64,000 nucleotides of DNA from the NCBI GenBank assembly GCA_016584495.1, contig WAID01000013.1:1-64000 (forward strand), read 5' to 3'. Positions 45,748-56,414 of the stretch are shown here, piece after piece (the stretch's first letter is position 1; the number at the start of each line of letters is the position of its first letter). Under the pieces are notes generated by a model that was not told the DNA's origin, made no database searches, and worked only from the letters and a program-made list of their open reading frames with translations. The DNA is from Celoporthe dispersa (Eukaryota; Ascomycota; Sordariomycetes; Diaporthales; Cryphonectriaceae). The translations under genes were made by a program, and so were the position numbers.

Positions 45748-47888
45748 CTAATATAGCGTATTGAAGGGCATTATGACTTCACACTGGCGTTGCTCAGGCA
45801 GACCCCTAATCCACGGACTAGGATACTGAATTGCCGCGACCTCCGGAGCGTACGTGTGAAATGATGGCCAGGACCAGTCGTCGAAGAAGGTCTGCGTCGT
45901 GTTATAACCACGGACCTTCAAGTACTCCTGGTTGACATTGGGGTTGGCTGTGCGTGCAAAAGACGTCCACATATCTTGCACGGCGTTGGTGTAATAAATG
46001 TCCTCGGGCACGCGAACAGGCTGATCGAAGAGGTAGTAGGTACCAAAGACTTCGTAGAGGTCACTTGAGTGACAGCGGTAGTAGAGAGTCTCGGGCTTTC
46101 CAACGGGGAATGTGCACAAGCCGTAGAAGTCGTAGTAACTCAAAGCATAGCCACGCTGGTGCTCATATATCCACTGGCTCTCAAAAGCACTGATTGCCGC
46201 TCCAATCGTGGCGTATGCTGCACCGTAGCAGCTGATGGATGTGTCGGTCGAGACGTAGATACTAGCATTGTAGGCATTTGAATAGGCAGTCACGCCACCC
46301 CGGCTGGAGTTGCTAATGGTGTCATTGGTGACCACCCACAGGCCAGAAGCGAGTATGGCATCCGCCTGTGCCTGTTTGAGTTGTCCGGCTTCCACAAGGA
46401 TTGCGATATTGGTGGCGAAGTCAGTCTCGTTGGGCGATAGGGTCGTTGTTAAGAGAGCTTGGGCCTCCTCGGGCATGAATCCTGACATGTAATGTGCTGT
46501 GTTGATGTACGGCCTGCCCTTGGCTAGCTGGGCGATGGGCCAATCCAAAGCGTAGAAGCCGTCGATGACAGTGTTCCATCTCGTGTCTTCTAAATAGGTG
46601 AGGTTCAGCAGAGTCTCTGCGGGAAGAGACTGTATGCATTGCAGCCGGGCATAGCCAGTCGAGTTGGTTCCATTACACCATTGTTCCAGGAGAGGAATGA
46701 TGGTCGCGGCTCGCTGGCCTGCAAGTGCGTTGTTGCCACGGCCACCAGACTGGACGATGGCACCGCTGAACAAATCAGCCGCCTTGGGAGACGAGGTGAG
46801 ATCAATGACGGAGCCACCGCCCGCACTGCGATAGGTCAGCGAGAAAGTCTAATGCAACCAGAAGAACTTGCTCATGGGTCTCGAAGTACATACCTTTGAC
46901 CAAAGATGGTGATGTTGTTGGGATTGCCGCCAAAAGCCGCAATATGCTCGTGGACCCAATTCAGACCTTGAATCTTGTCTGTCATGGCATAGTTGCCAGG
47001 AACAACAGAGTCGTTCAAGGACAGATACCCAAAGATGTTCAGACGGTAGTTGATGGTAACGACGACAACATCACCACGGCTGGCAAGACTGGCACCGTCA
47101 AAAGTGGAATCCGCAGCACTTCCCTGAGTCTGACCACCACCGTACATCCAGAACATGACGGGCTTCAAAGCGGTAGTGTTGACCGCATCTCCTGGAAGGC
47201 TGGACGTGTAAATGTTCAGGAAGAGACAGTCCTCGCTATTGCCCCAAGGATTGAGCCCATACGAGTTACCATCGAAGTAGCCATACTGCAAGCAAGCTGG
47301 GCCATAGCGAGTGGCATTGATCTCCTTTGATGCAGTGTACGGCTGCGCATACTTGAAGCGTAAGTCGCCAATGGGAGCTGCGGCAAATGGAACACCTATG
47401 AAGCGGAACGCCATGTGGTCGCGCAGACCGGTGAAAGTGGTGCCATTGCTCTCTACAACCACATTTGGGTACGACGAGTAGTCAGTGTCGACCTGTGTTG
47501 GCTGTGGCGCAGAGTTGGAGCAAAGCACCTGAGCTAATGAGCAGTTACTGTTGCTGCCGCTGCTACCGGACAAGTAGGTAGAGCTGTACTGATACGGCGT
47601 TGAGTCTGAATCACCCAGCCATAAGGAGCCATGGAAGTTGCCGAGCCAGGCTTGGTAGTCGAGTTGCTCTTGGAAGGCACTCAAGTTTGCCACGTTCAGG
47701 AGCGACTCGCCATAGGACTGACACTGGGACAGAGCATCTGTGAAGGCAAGTGTATCTTGAATGAATATTGCGCTCGGCGTCGATGCGTGGTTGGTCCAGT
47801 TGCCGTCGTTCTGATATAGGAGAACAACATTCTGTGCCGCGAGGGCAACTGAGGGCAACAAGAGCAATGGCGGTATATTAGATGCCAT
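45748..47888 (-). CDS. Secreted type-B carboxylesterase with an N-terminal extension (CE1)
   Basis: Two exons (about 46895-47888 and 45748-46825) give roughly 690 residues. A signal peptide starts the protein (MASNIPPLLLLPSVALAAQ). Residues about 20-145 are an extra Cys/Ser/Asn-rich region with no carboxylesterase similarity. The catalytic domain then begins (FTGLRDHMAFRFIGVPFAAA). It shows SEDCLFLNIY, an oxyanion segment MYGGGQTQGS and the nucleophile elbow GQSAGGGS, whose Ser codon is split by the intron; GFMPEE probably holds the acidic residue, and CHSSDLYEVFG the His. Many NxS/T sites support secretion. The normal family length is about 530-560 residues, so the N-terminal extension is real excess. 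It is divergently transcribed from CE2. Confidence 0.9.
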
Positions 47889-48667
47889 GTCAACAAGTGC
47901 TGGGATCCTATGGCTCTCGCAACTGTGAGCTCTGCCGAACCGGGCAAACAAGCTATGTAGGACGCCTCGTATAAGTAGAAACCTGATTACATTGTGTCAT
48001 AATGGTGAAATATAGGACCTAGTCGAAGTGGGCGTCGAGCCCTAGCTCACTCGGCCTTCAGAACAAAAGCCTTGCACTGAGCCGGTCACCGGCTCTCGCC
48101 CGGGATCAACAAAGTTTAGCCAACTATATGTGGCATGACGTGGTTCAAAACCCATCAAGAGGAGTTGAGTACTTTCACCGAAACGTTACCTAATAAGGCT
48201 CGGAGCCGAGTGCCTCGCAGTAGTTGAGAACGTCTTCAGTCACCTCACTTTGCGTCAATGAGGAGAAAAAGAGGAGAAGAGACAAGAAAAATAAATAACT
48301 TTAGATGTTAACATACTAGCTCAAAAGTTCAACCCCATGAATTGACCGACATGATACCGCGGAGTGCGGGGCTCCACGGCTCAGTGATTCACGAGACTGG
48401 TGGGTATAATCAAACTTAAGGCAAAAGCTTGGCTATCACCCCAAATTTTGCATCGTCACCGCTGCGACTCCGCAACCTTTGCCCAACGAGCGATATAGAT
48501 CGGCCCAACGGTGTCGGCCTTGGCCATATTCCGCCGAGGTGCCAGGCTGGCGCTGTGTGTTGTCAGTCATGGCCGGCACAAGTTCGTCGACTAGATAATG
48601 AGCCTCAGAGGAGCTATTCCTAGCTCGACTGTCACTATTGGAACCTTCACCCCTCTCATCGCGCACC
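47889..48667. promoter_or_regulatory. Divergent promoter of the two carboxylesterase genes
   Basis: 780 bp head-to-head between CE1 and CE2, gene-free. Suited to co-regulation of the pair. Short open frames on both strands begin at non-ATG codons. Confidence 0.55.
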
Positions 48668-50323
48668 ATGGTTCTTCTGCAGGCAATGCGTTCGCTGTTC
48701 TTCGCGGCTCTCTGGGCTGCGCAAGTCTTTGCTGTTCCCACTCCTAGTAACTACTCTGCCCTCATTGTCGACACGAGCTACGGCACGCTGCAAGGGATCA
48801 AGTCGCCTTACAGTGACAAGGTTGATGTCTTCCGTGGCGTTCAGTATGGAGCTCCGCCTGTAGGAGACTTCCGCTGGAAGCCTCCAACCAAGCCTGAGCC
48901 GTGGATGGGCATCCGCAACGCGACTGTCTTCAGCCCAGATTGTCTGCAACTGAACTACGATGGCACTGGGCTTTGGACCACCGGCTCCACCAACCAGAGT
49001 GAGGACTGCCTGTACCTCAATGTCTGGGCGCCTCAGCTGGATGCGGTAGGACGATCAGATAAGTTGCCAGTCTATGTCTGGTACCACGGAGGTCGGTTCA
49101 CCAACGGCGCTGGAGACGTCATCACCTATGATGGCACTGGCTTGGCTGAGGAGGGCATCATAGTCGTGACGGTCAACTCTCGAATGGGACCGTTGGGCTT
49201 CATGGCCCACCCTGAGCTGTCCGCTGAGTCGAACCACAACTCGTCCGGCAACTACGGTATCATGGACATGCAACTTGCCCTAGAGTGGGTTTACACAGAA
49301 ATTCAAAGCTTCGGCGGTGACCCTCAGCGGATCACCGTTGGTGGGCAGTCGTCGGGATCATCCTGCTCTTTAGACATGATGTTCAGTCCACTGTCATCTA
49401 GTATGGTTGCTGGAGTCATTTCCGAGAGCGGCCCATCCGCGCCGACCGACCCTCACATCATGGGCTCAGCTACCTCGTACCGCAATAAGACGGAGGCAGA
49501 GGCTTACGGCGAGACCTTTGTCAAAATGTACAACCTGACCACCATCGCCGAGATGCGCCAACTGAACGGCAGTGCCTTCATTACAGTGGCTGCGGACCAG
49601 GCCAATGCCACCATCATGGTTGGCACCCAATATGACAACACCGCTTGGTTCACCGAGGCGCCCGAGTTCCGTCCTGTCCTTGATGGCTATGTCCTTCCAT
49701 ATACGTACAATGAGATGCTGCTGAACCTGAAGCATGCGGACGTGCCTGTTCTCACTGGAAACAACGAGAATGAGTCCGGTAAGCCACCAGGCGTACTTGT
49801 GGACATGCCCACGTACGAGAGCAATATGTCTTCGATTCTTGGAGACTTGTGCGAAAACTTCACGCAGTTGTACCCTGCAAGCGACTCAGAGTCTGCTACC
49901 ACAGCCACCAACAACTTTTGGCGTGATGCTGCGCGCACGACCATCTGGCAGTGGGCCAACGTATGGTACGAGGGTGGTGCCCAGTCTCCCATTTACCACT
50001 ACTACTGGACCCACGCACCACCCAGCCAGGACCTTGGCGCATTTCACGGCAGCGAGATGTATTACGTGTTTAATGATCTCCCCTGGAACTACCCGGACAT
50101 GGCGTGGAACGAGACTGACTACTCTATCGAGAGTCAGATGGTTGCCTACTGGGCCAACTTCATCAAGACTGGTAACCCCAATGGCGGTGATGTGACTTAT
50201 TGGCCTGCTGGTGACACGGCTACAGCTATGTGGCTTGGCAATGAGTGGGGTCCCCAGCCGATAGCATCACAAGAGAGCATCGACCTCATTCTGGCATGGT
50301 GGTCAACGTTCGGTCCATGGTGA
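48668..50323 (+). CDS. Secreted type-B carboxylesterase (CE2)
   Basis: Intronless 551-residue protein. The signal peptide is MVLLQAMRSLFFAALWAAQVF. Type-B signatures are FRGVQYGAPPVGDFRW, SEDCLYLNVWAP, the oxyanion loop VWYHGGRFTNG and the nucleophile elbow GGQSSGSSC (Ser in GQSSG rather than the usual G[EQ]SAG). The probable acid is in GNNENESGKPPG and the His in GAFHGSEMYYVF. Many N-glycosylation sequons are present. The open frame extends upstream to a TTG at 48638, but ATG 48668 has a good context (CACCATGG) and directly precedes the signal peptide. Its divergent partner CE1 has an intron and a longer N-terminus, so the two are not a recent tandem duplication. Confidence 0.93.
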   Translation: MVLLQAMRSLFFAALWAAQVFAVPTPSNYSALIVDTSYGTLQGIKSPYSDKVDVFRGVQYGAPPVGDFRWKPPTKPEPWMGIRNATVFSPDCLQLNYDGTGLWTTGSTNQSEDCLYLNVWAPQLDAVGRSDKLPVYVWYHGGRFTNGAGDVITYDGTGLAEEGIIVVTVNSRMGPLGFMAHPELSAESNHNSSGNYGIMDMQLALEWVYTEIQSFGGDPQRITVGGQSSGSSCSLDMMFSPLSSSMVAGVISESGPSAPTDPHIMGSATSYRNKTEAEAYGETFVKMYNLTTIAEMRQLNGSAFITVAADQANATIMVGTQYDNTAWFTEAPEFRPVLDGYVLPYTYNEMLLNLKHADVPVLTGNNENESGKPPGVLVDMPTYESNMSSILGDLCENFTQLYPASDSESATTATNNFWRDAARTTIWQWANVWYEGGAQSPIYHYYWTHAPPSQDLGAFHGSEMYYVFNDLPWNYPDMAWNETDYSIESQMVAYWANFIKTGNPNGGDVTYWPAGDTATAMWLGNEWGPQPIASQESIDLILAWWSTFGPW

Positions 50324-51931
50324 ACGGGCGTCGAGCGATGGTCACAGTAGCAATAAAGTAGATAATCATGTTTCACAATCTCAAACCTAGTTGACAGAGT
50401 AATCCGCAACCTTAAATAGTAACAAGACTTCGAAAGAGCGAATCCATAACACATACATCAGGAATATATGAAGCCAGGTGTATGACCTTCATGAAGTATC
50501 TAACAAATATACAGTACCAATCTAAACCATATGTCCTGCTCGCTCCCGCTCTTTTGCAAGGCCTCACCGAGTATTAACCCGTGTACGTAATAATCCCCAA
50601 GAAAACCACTCTCCGAGCTTTGACGTTGATCGCAAAGCATAAAGCGGTGAACCTCCATACAAGACACAGATGATGTCGCCCTGCTCAAGGTTTGATCTGC
50701 TGTAGTCCACAGAGCCCCCGTCTGCGATAAAAATAAAACATGACTTGAATCAATCCTGAAACCTTCCGTGGGCGCATCGAAGCAACCAACTCATTTCAAT
50801 CTCTGTTCTTTGCGGCCATAAGGACTAGTCTGCTCCAATAACCAGTCCCTCTGCGCGAGCATTGAAACCAGCAGCTCGGATCGTCATTTTCGAGATACAT
50901 CATCAGACCATCCTGGCAATCTTTTCCATATGAATAACAAGATGTTCTAGAAGATGCTTTGTGCAAAGCTGAATCATAGCAGACCACAACAGTTCCTGTT
51001 AACCTGTAGTGAAGTCGATGAGCTCCGCAACGCCACCGGTATTGCTTGGAATGGGCTGATATACTTGTCTCTGCAGCTGCCCGACCGGTCCACTTAACGT
51101 GGCGTGGGAATCGCGGATTTAGAGGTCGGGCACCGTGGGGCACAAACGAATTTTTCGCTCTAATTGGTTCAAAGTCATTTTATCTTATAATAGTCGGTGA
51201 ACTGCTTTGGTTGTGACGCACTCCTGGCGTGTTATCCCCTTCCATTGACGTCGGCTACGGAGCGATAACTCCGTGGCTGCGAACGGAGCGAGGCCTCGCT
51301 TAATTGACGATCCCTAGTGTTTCTAGGCCGATTTTATGTAGTTGAAGTAAGGAGAAGCCCGGTTTGGTGGGGTAGTCGTTGATGGTTAGCTCGTTTTCCC
51401 TTTTCTTGAATTTGCCTCTAACTATTACCCGTGGGCGCTAGCCTCCTGGCCCACTGCTTTATATGTATTAAGCGTACAGGATCGACGCTAGACGCGTGCG
51501 CTCATACTACCACAGCACATTTTTCGTCACGTACAGGTACAATCACATAGTAAACTTGGAGCAGCCCCGTTATACGAAGAACATAATGCCAATAGCCCGA
51601 GTAAGATGACCAATAGAGATGTGGTAAAGTCCTTAGCTAAAACTCTAGGTCTACTATTGCAAAGCAGGGGCAAATTGGAGATGTATCAGCGGTGTTCACA
51701 CGACTATGACCTTGGTGAATTTAGGCTCTGCAAGCAGGTTGTGGGCTTTTAAGTCTTGCACTAACTGTGATTTCTTCTCTGTGTCTTGTGCCTGTTCATC
51801 TAAGCTACTTTTACTCGACACATATTTCAAGGCTACAATGACAGCTAGCTGCAAAATAAGGGTAGTTGACACATCCCAGATTAACCTATTTGGATGTATA
51901 TATGCCTCATCTCAGGAACAGGGTTGTCGCT
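50324..51931. other. Intergenic, no gene recognised
   Basis: 1.6 kb between the CE2 stop and the esterase gene (convergent). Short open frames (for example minus 50796-51143) lack signatures. A small dyad CTACGGAG...CTCCGTGG lies near 51253-51276. Confidence 0.5.
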
Positions 51932-53396
51932 CTAGTAGTCTGGCAAGACTCCAGGAGCACCCAGGGACGTGTTGGCGTTGTACGGCGCCGGCTGCCACAG
52001 CACATCCCTAAAGTAGACGTATAGCATTTGCTGCCAGGTGCTCCACTGGTGGGCACCGTTCATGGGGAAGTGGCTTAGATAACCGATTCCTTCTATATCC
52101 AGCGCTGTCTGCCAAGCTGTTGCCGCGGGGAACGTGTTGTCGTAAAATCCAGCGCCAGTGAAAATACCTACATCCCGCAGCCCGGGCGTGTCGTAAATCT
52201 GGTCTCCTGCTGCTGGCCCAGGCGTTGGCGACATGATGACATACGATGAGAAGTTTGCCGTGCTATTGAAGAGCATCGTCAATCCGAAGGTGCCACCCAA
52301 GGCAAGACCGCCGAATGCGCGCTTCTTGGGATCTGTCGCAACCCGAAAGTTGGCTTCGACATAAGGGAAGAGATTCTGGTTGAAATTTTCGCGCACGGCG
52401 TTGAAAAAGTTGGCATAACCGACGACGTCGAGATACTCAGCTTGGAGTGTGGCATTGGTCTGATAGTCTGCGAACGTAAAGCCCAGATAGTAGAAGTTGG
52501 GGCAGACGAGGATGGTTGGTTCCATCTGGCCGGATGCGATGAGGCGGTCCATGATGCTATGCGCTCGTCCTTGCTGAAACCAATCCGACTCGGAACCCTG
52601 ACCACCATTGGAGAGATACAATATCGGGTACACCTTATCGGCGTTGCTCTCGTACTCGGCGGGCAGGTATACACCAACGTCATGTACGTCTGACATGACT
52701 GGTTAGCGAGGCACCGGTAAGCTGAGTGGATTGCATGACTGACCGGCACTGGGATATGTGGACCCAGGGGAGTGGTACGAATAGAAAGAGACGTTTCCTC
52801 TCAGAGATGTATCATTGACCGGAAGCTGCCAGTCGTAGTCGTAGTCTTGGAAGCGGCTGTCAAAAGGTACTTGCACAGCGCTCAGGAGTTGGTCCCCGGC
52901 ATACTTTTTGAATCGGCGGGTTGGAGGGATCCGTCAACTGAAGGGGACAGCCAGTCTTCCAATTACTCTTGCAGTTTGGATAGAAGCCGTACAGCCATGT
53001 GCCCGAGGGAAGAGGGACGCTGATCTCCCAGTTGCCAGTCGCGTTGTTCTGCGTCATCTGCAGCCCTGCCAAAGTGCCATTGGGGTTCCCGTAATCGGTT
53101 CCCAGTCGCATCGAGAAGTAGTCCGGCTTCCAGTCATATGGGGAATAGCCGTTAGTCTTGGATGAGGATGCGTGTAGGGGGTCCGAGAAGAAGGGGAATC
53201 CGCCCAACAAGACATTAGTGTAGTCCTGCGTGGCGTTAGGCGAAAAGACAAAGTAAACTTCGTAGCCAGTAGGGCCAGTGTTTGTCTTGACGACTCGAGT
53301 ACGGGCACTGTCCGAAGTGGAAGAGCTAAGTGCACCGACGCCTGTGGCAGCGGCAAAAATTGCGAGACCGAGCATGGCCCAAGAACGTCTTGTCAT
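51932..53396 (-). CDS. Secreted esterase (esterase D/feruloyl-esterase-like, PF00756 type), single-base frameshift
   Basis: Two exons (52744-53396, 51932-52689). Signal peptide MTRRSWAMLGLAIFAAATGV. The N-terminal ~130 residues form the beta-sandwich front of this esterase family (YEVYFVFSPNA...WEISVPLPSGTWLYGFYPNC). The catalytic domain has VHDVGVYLPAEYES, YPILYLSNGGQGSESDWF, a nucleophile-elbow equivalent FGGLALGGTFGLTML and a C-terminal His segment NGAHQWSTWQQM. Where the family has GxSxG the elbow reads LALGGT, without the serine, which questions catalysis. The frame slips in the A5 run at 52905-52909; dropping one base links NPPIQK to LLSAVQVPFDSRFQ and gives 470 codons with correct intron phase. 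Confidence 0.8.
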
Positions 53397-54174
53397 AGTG
53401 GATGATGTTGCTTGGTACTCTTAAGAAATGCGACTGCTAAAACTACGATTTCGACCTAGTTGAGCACATAGATTGCAAGGAGAGGGAGTCGCCCATACTT
53501 ATAGAAGATCGAAATGCCTCATAAGTGCGATCTAGGTGAAGGCGATAGCTCTACTGAGGCAGCGAGGTGAACATTGGCGGTAAGCTATGGATATCCTAGA
53601 TAGGTAAGTACTCCGCGTACCTACTCGCAGGGATGGCAAAGCCAGAGTGAGTTGCACAGCCGAGTTCAAACTTGGCCGAGTCGATTGCGGAAATAAGATA
53701 CCGGCCTGTGGACTTTCACGGCGAGTCCACGCGGTGCGGGGAAGCGACCAGCGTTGCGGCCCGATTTCCGGAGTGTACGTCAGGAAGGAGGCTAGTCATC
53801 GGCTCAGGACAAGTTTAGTATAGCTACCTCATCCTATTCAGACCGCATCGTACAGTCGGCAATGCACTGTAATCATAGTCTTCTCGTTGTGTCTGTCTGT
53901 GGCCGGTAATTTGCATACTGGCATCAGTGACGGAATAATTAGGGAGTGACTATAGAGCAGTTCTAACTAAACGAACATTTGTGGTTAAGATACTGGTCAA
54001 GACATGGTATTTATTTGGTGTATAAGGGAACTTTGAATAAAAGCACCTTGGCCTGAATCGGAAGAGTATCACGCGGATACAAGACTGGACGCCAATTGTA
54101 GCTTCATCCTCGACTCCCAAATGCAAAAGGTGGGCTGAATCCTAAATGGTAGATTTTCATGCACTTAGTAGCCG
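53397..54174. other. Upstream region of the esterase gene
   Basis: Holds the expected esterase promoter; no gene or repeat recognised. Confidence 0.5.
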
Positions 54175-54609
54175 CTAGAAACCATTAACATAAATCACCA
54201 CTTGGCGAGCCACATCACTTAGCAGGCCACCTTGCCCCACTATCGACACCCACACTTCGAGACGTATTTCTCCCGCCACAACGATAACAATAACTAGCCT
54301 CGAGTCCCGACTTATCCTAGCAATTTCTGAGAAGCAAGCGAACCCGAAATCAAGGTCATGCCGATGTTCATCAAGCTCTTGCTGGTCGAATAGCGCAATG
54401 CTCTCATAGCTAGCAGCCGCAAATTCAATGTGCGTTTCCGGACAAGACTGGGACTCAAAACGTTGTCCATTGCCCTCAATGAAAATGCTAACGGTGGTTT
54501 CCGCATGGCATACGAGACGCCATGCCTCGGCTCGATTTTTTTTTTCTTCAAGACGAAGTAAGAAGAGGCCACGCTCCATACTTGAAAATGGGCCAAGCAA
54601 TTCGAACAA
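54175..54609 (-). CDS. Hypothetical protein, about 130-145 residues
   Basis: An open frame with coding-like composition, alternating hydrophobic and charged residues (RAEAWRLVCHAETTVSIFIEG; LDFGFACFSEIARISRD; RLVIVIVVAGEIRLEVWV). It has no family I can name. The open frame reaches 54609 but starts there with TTG; the first ATG (MERGLFLLRL) lies about 13 codons downstream. A CTAG splice-acceptor-like site just upstream may mean an unseen 5' exon. It contains an A10 run (54536-54545) that keeps frame here but could hide an indel. Confidence 0.5.
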   Translation of the reverse strand: MFELLGPFSSMERGLFLLRLEEKKNRAEAWRLVCHAETTVSIFIEGNGQRFESQSCPETHIEFAAASYESIALFDQQELDEHRHDLDFGFACFSEIARISRDSRLVIVIVVAGEIRLEVWVSIVGQGGLLSDVARQVVIYVNGF

Positions 54610-54956
54610 CCAATAATACTAGATGAAGGTTTTACAGGAGAGCAGAGCAAGTGGAGAACGTGCAGTAAAAAGCAGGTGACTCTTCTTCTAGTATATAAAC
54701 CCACACACAACCTACCGGAATTCTTGTTGCGTAGTTAAGACAATACAGATATAGGATATGCTATTACGCCATTGAGTAGATGAAGCAAGTCGAAGGGGAA
54801 GTCGGCCCCTAGTTCCAGGTGAACAAACGTGAAAGCGCTTGCATAAGGATTTTAGATAGTAGTTGATCCTTAAGGACAATATAACATTAGTATCTTTTGG
54901 TTACGTGAAAACAAATATTGAAGATAAAGGCTTACGGATATCCACCTCTTTCATAT

Positions 54957-55045
54957 TGAAGATAGTAATATTGTGGTAGCACTAATTGAGCCATAGTTTG
55001 TATAGATTAGCAATAGTAATAGCGAAGCTTCTAAGAAGCTAGAAA
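54957..55045 (-). pseudogene. Fragment of a P450 C-terminus related to P450-1
   Basis: About 85 bp aligns with the last exon start of P450-1 (12057 downward), including the CTAG acceptor. P450-1 reads LVRSFDITIANPHKPWL where this reads LLRSFAITIANLYKLWL, followed by a stop. Identity is roughly 75% by eye, with differences mostly towards A/T. It is too short for function and lies in AT-rich DNA. Confidence 0.5.
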
Positions 55046-55556
55046 TTACTATATTTCTTCCAGTTAGCTTATCAGCTATCATTATAGTGAGGTTCTAGCT
55101 TAGTATTAACTCAAATACAATTGATATTAGGATAAGGTTCCTAACTGTTTGTTCTCCCTTCAATTGGATAGAAGAATTGTCTTTCCAGCTCACAGCATGC
55201 CTTGGCTCAGCAATAACCATTCACTATATAACAATAAGCTTTTTACTGCTTCTGGCTATTATACAACAACTCTGTCTTGTACTTGCAACATGTGACTGTC
55301 AACAATATATTGTTCAAAATTGTACAAACTTTTTATTCATCGAAGCATTCAGTAGAAGAAAGCAGCTGAATAATGAAACAATGTATTTGTTTAACAACAC
55401 GCTTCTTCAACAGCACGCTCGATCCTAGGCCGCTCCCGCCTATATATAGAAGCCACTCTGGCAACCTGCTCAGATTCCTCCTCTCAGCATAAACTCACTC
55501 ATCACCAAAGTCGTCTGCTCTTCTCTGACCACGACAGCACACCTCGGCTTTCCACC
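55046..55556. other. AT-rich spacer and promoter of the 2EXR gene
   Basis: The open frame at 55177-55428 (plus) is low-complexity and hydrophobic with no family pattern; I do not treat it as a gene. The last 100 bp are pyrimidine-rich with a TATATATAG box near 55440, as in a fungal promoter. Confidence 0.5.
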
Positions 55557-56414
55557 ATGTTTACCCACTTTCCTCGGCTCCCCGAGGAGGTTCGGCGCAT
55601 GATATGGCGGGAGGCCATGCCCGGCTACGGAATCTATCCTGTCAAGTGCAGGCGGAATGTGAACGGCCTGCAGGTTGACCTGTTTCTGGAATCCTTGCCC
55701 CGCCGCAAGTGGCAGCCCTGGCTCAAGGAACGCGCCTGCACTACTCATGTGCTCCTGGGTACCTGCCAGCAGTCTCGAGCCGAAGTCAAGTTCTGTTTCC
55801 CCCACTCCCTGCCGACTGCTGCGGGAGAGATACGAGTCCATGCGGCAAGAGATCTCATTGCTCTCTTCCAGGATTATCGAACAGAGAAAATAGACTTGGA
55901 CGAGAACAGAATTACCTTTGTTGGTAACTGGCACCAAAGTCTGCAGAAGATCGCCCTACGAATCCCCTTTATGGACGCTTTGCAGATAGACTTTTGTGCA
56001 GACGCCGGTACGCCTAGGGGTACGCTATTCGAGACAGATCCGGAAATTCAGAGGCTATCGAGAAATACACTCGTGCTTATCAGGAGCTTCCCCGAACTGA
56101 AGCAATTCGTTCTTGAAGACTTTTCTCGTTATATGAGCAAGTGGCCACAGGACCGCATGGAACAAGTATTGTCTACATACTACCACAGCGGTATGGAGCC
56201 ATACTATTTCCGAATGCAAAGGTTTGGGCTAGACTGGCTCAAGCCAGCTGGCCACCCCTTGCGCCAATTTGCTTCTCATCTATATCAACGCCTACGAAAG
56301 CTTGAGGACGATGGGACATTGCCCAGACAGGATGCCGGCACTAGCATTGAGATCGAGACTATGTGGAACGTTCCTTGTAGCTTGCGGGACTGCTTCAAGC
56401 CTATGAGCTTCTGA
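55557..56414 (+). CDS. 2EXR-domain protein
   Basis: Intronless 285 residues. It begins MFTHFPRLPEEVRRMIWREA, the hallmark of fungal 2EXR proteins (F..fp.LP.E[IV]R..IW..A). A further family block is THVLLGTCQQSRAEV (usually LL..C..SR.EV), followed by a long helical region. No signal peptide or membrane helix. The family is abundant in accessory regions of filamentous fungi and has no established biochemical role. The ATG context (CCACCATGT) is good. The GC content is higher than in the flanking DNA. Confidence 0.85.
   Translation: MFTHFPRLPEEVRRMIWREAMPGYGIYPVKCRRNVNGLQVDLFLESLPRRKWQPWLKERACTTHVLLGTCQQSRAEVKFCFPHSLPTAAGEIRVHAARDLIALFQDYRTEKIDLDENRITFVGNWHQSLQKIALRIPFMDALQIDFCADAGTPRGTLFETDPEIQRLSRNTLVLIRSFPELKQFVLEDFSRYMSKWPQDRMEQVLSTYYHSGMEPYYFRMQRFGLDWLKPAGHPLRQFASHLYQRLRKLEDDGTLPRQDAGTSIEIETMWNVPCSLRDCFKPMSF

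Noticed and set aside
55177..55428. 83-residue hydrophobic open frame
   Set aside because: Low-complexity AT-rich translation without family motif; lies in the promoter of the 2EXR gene.
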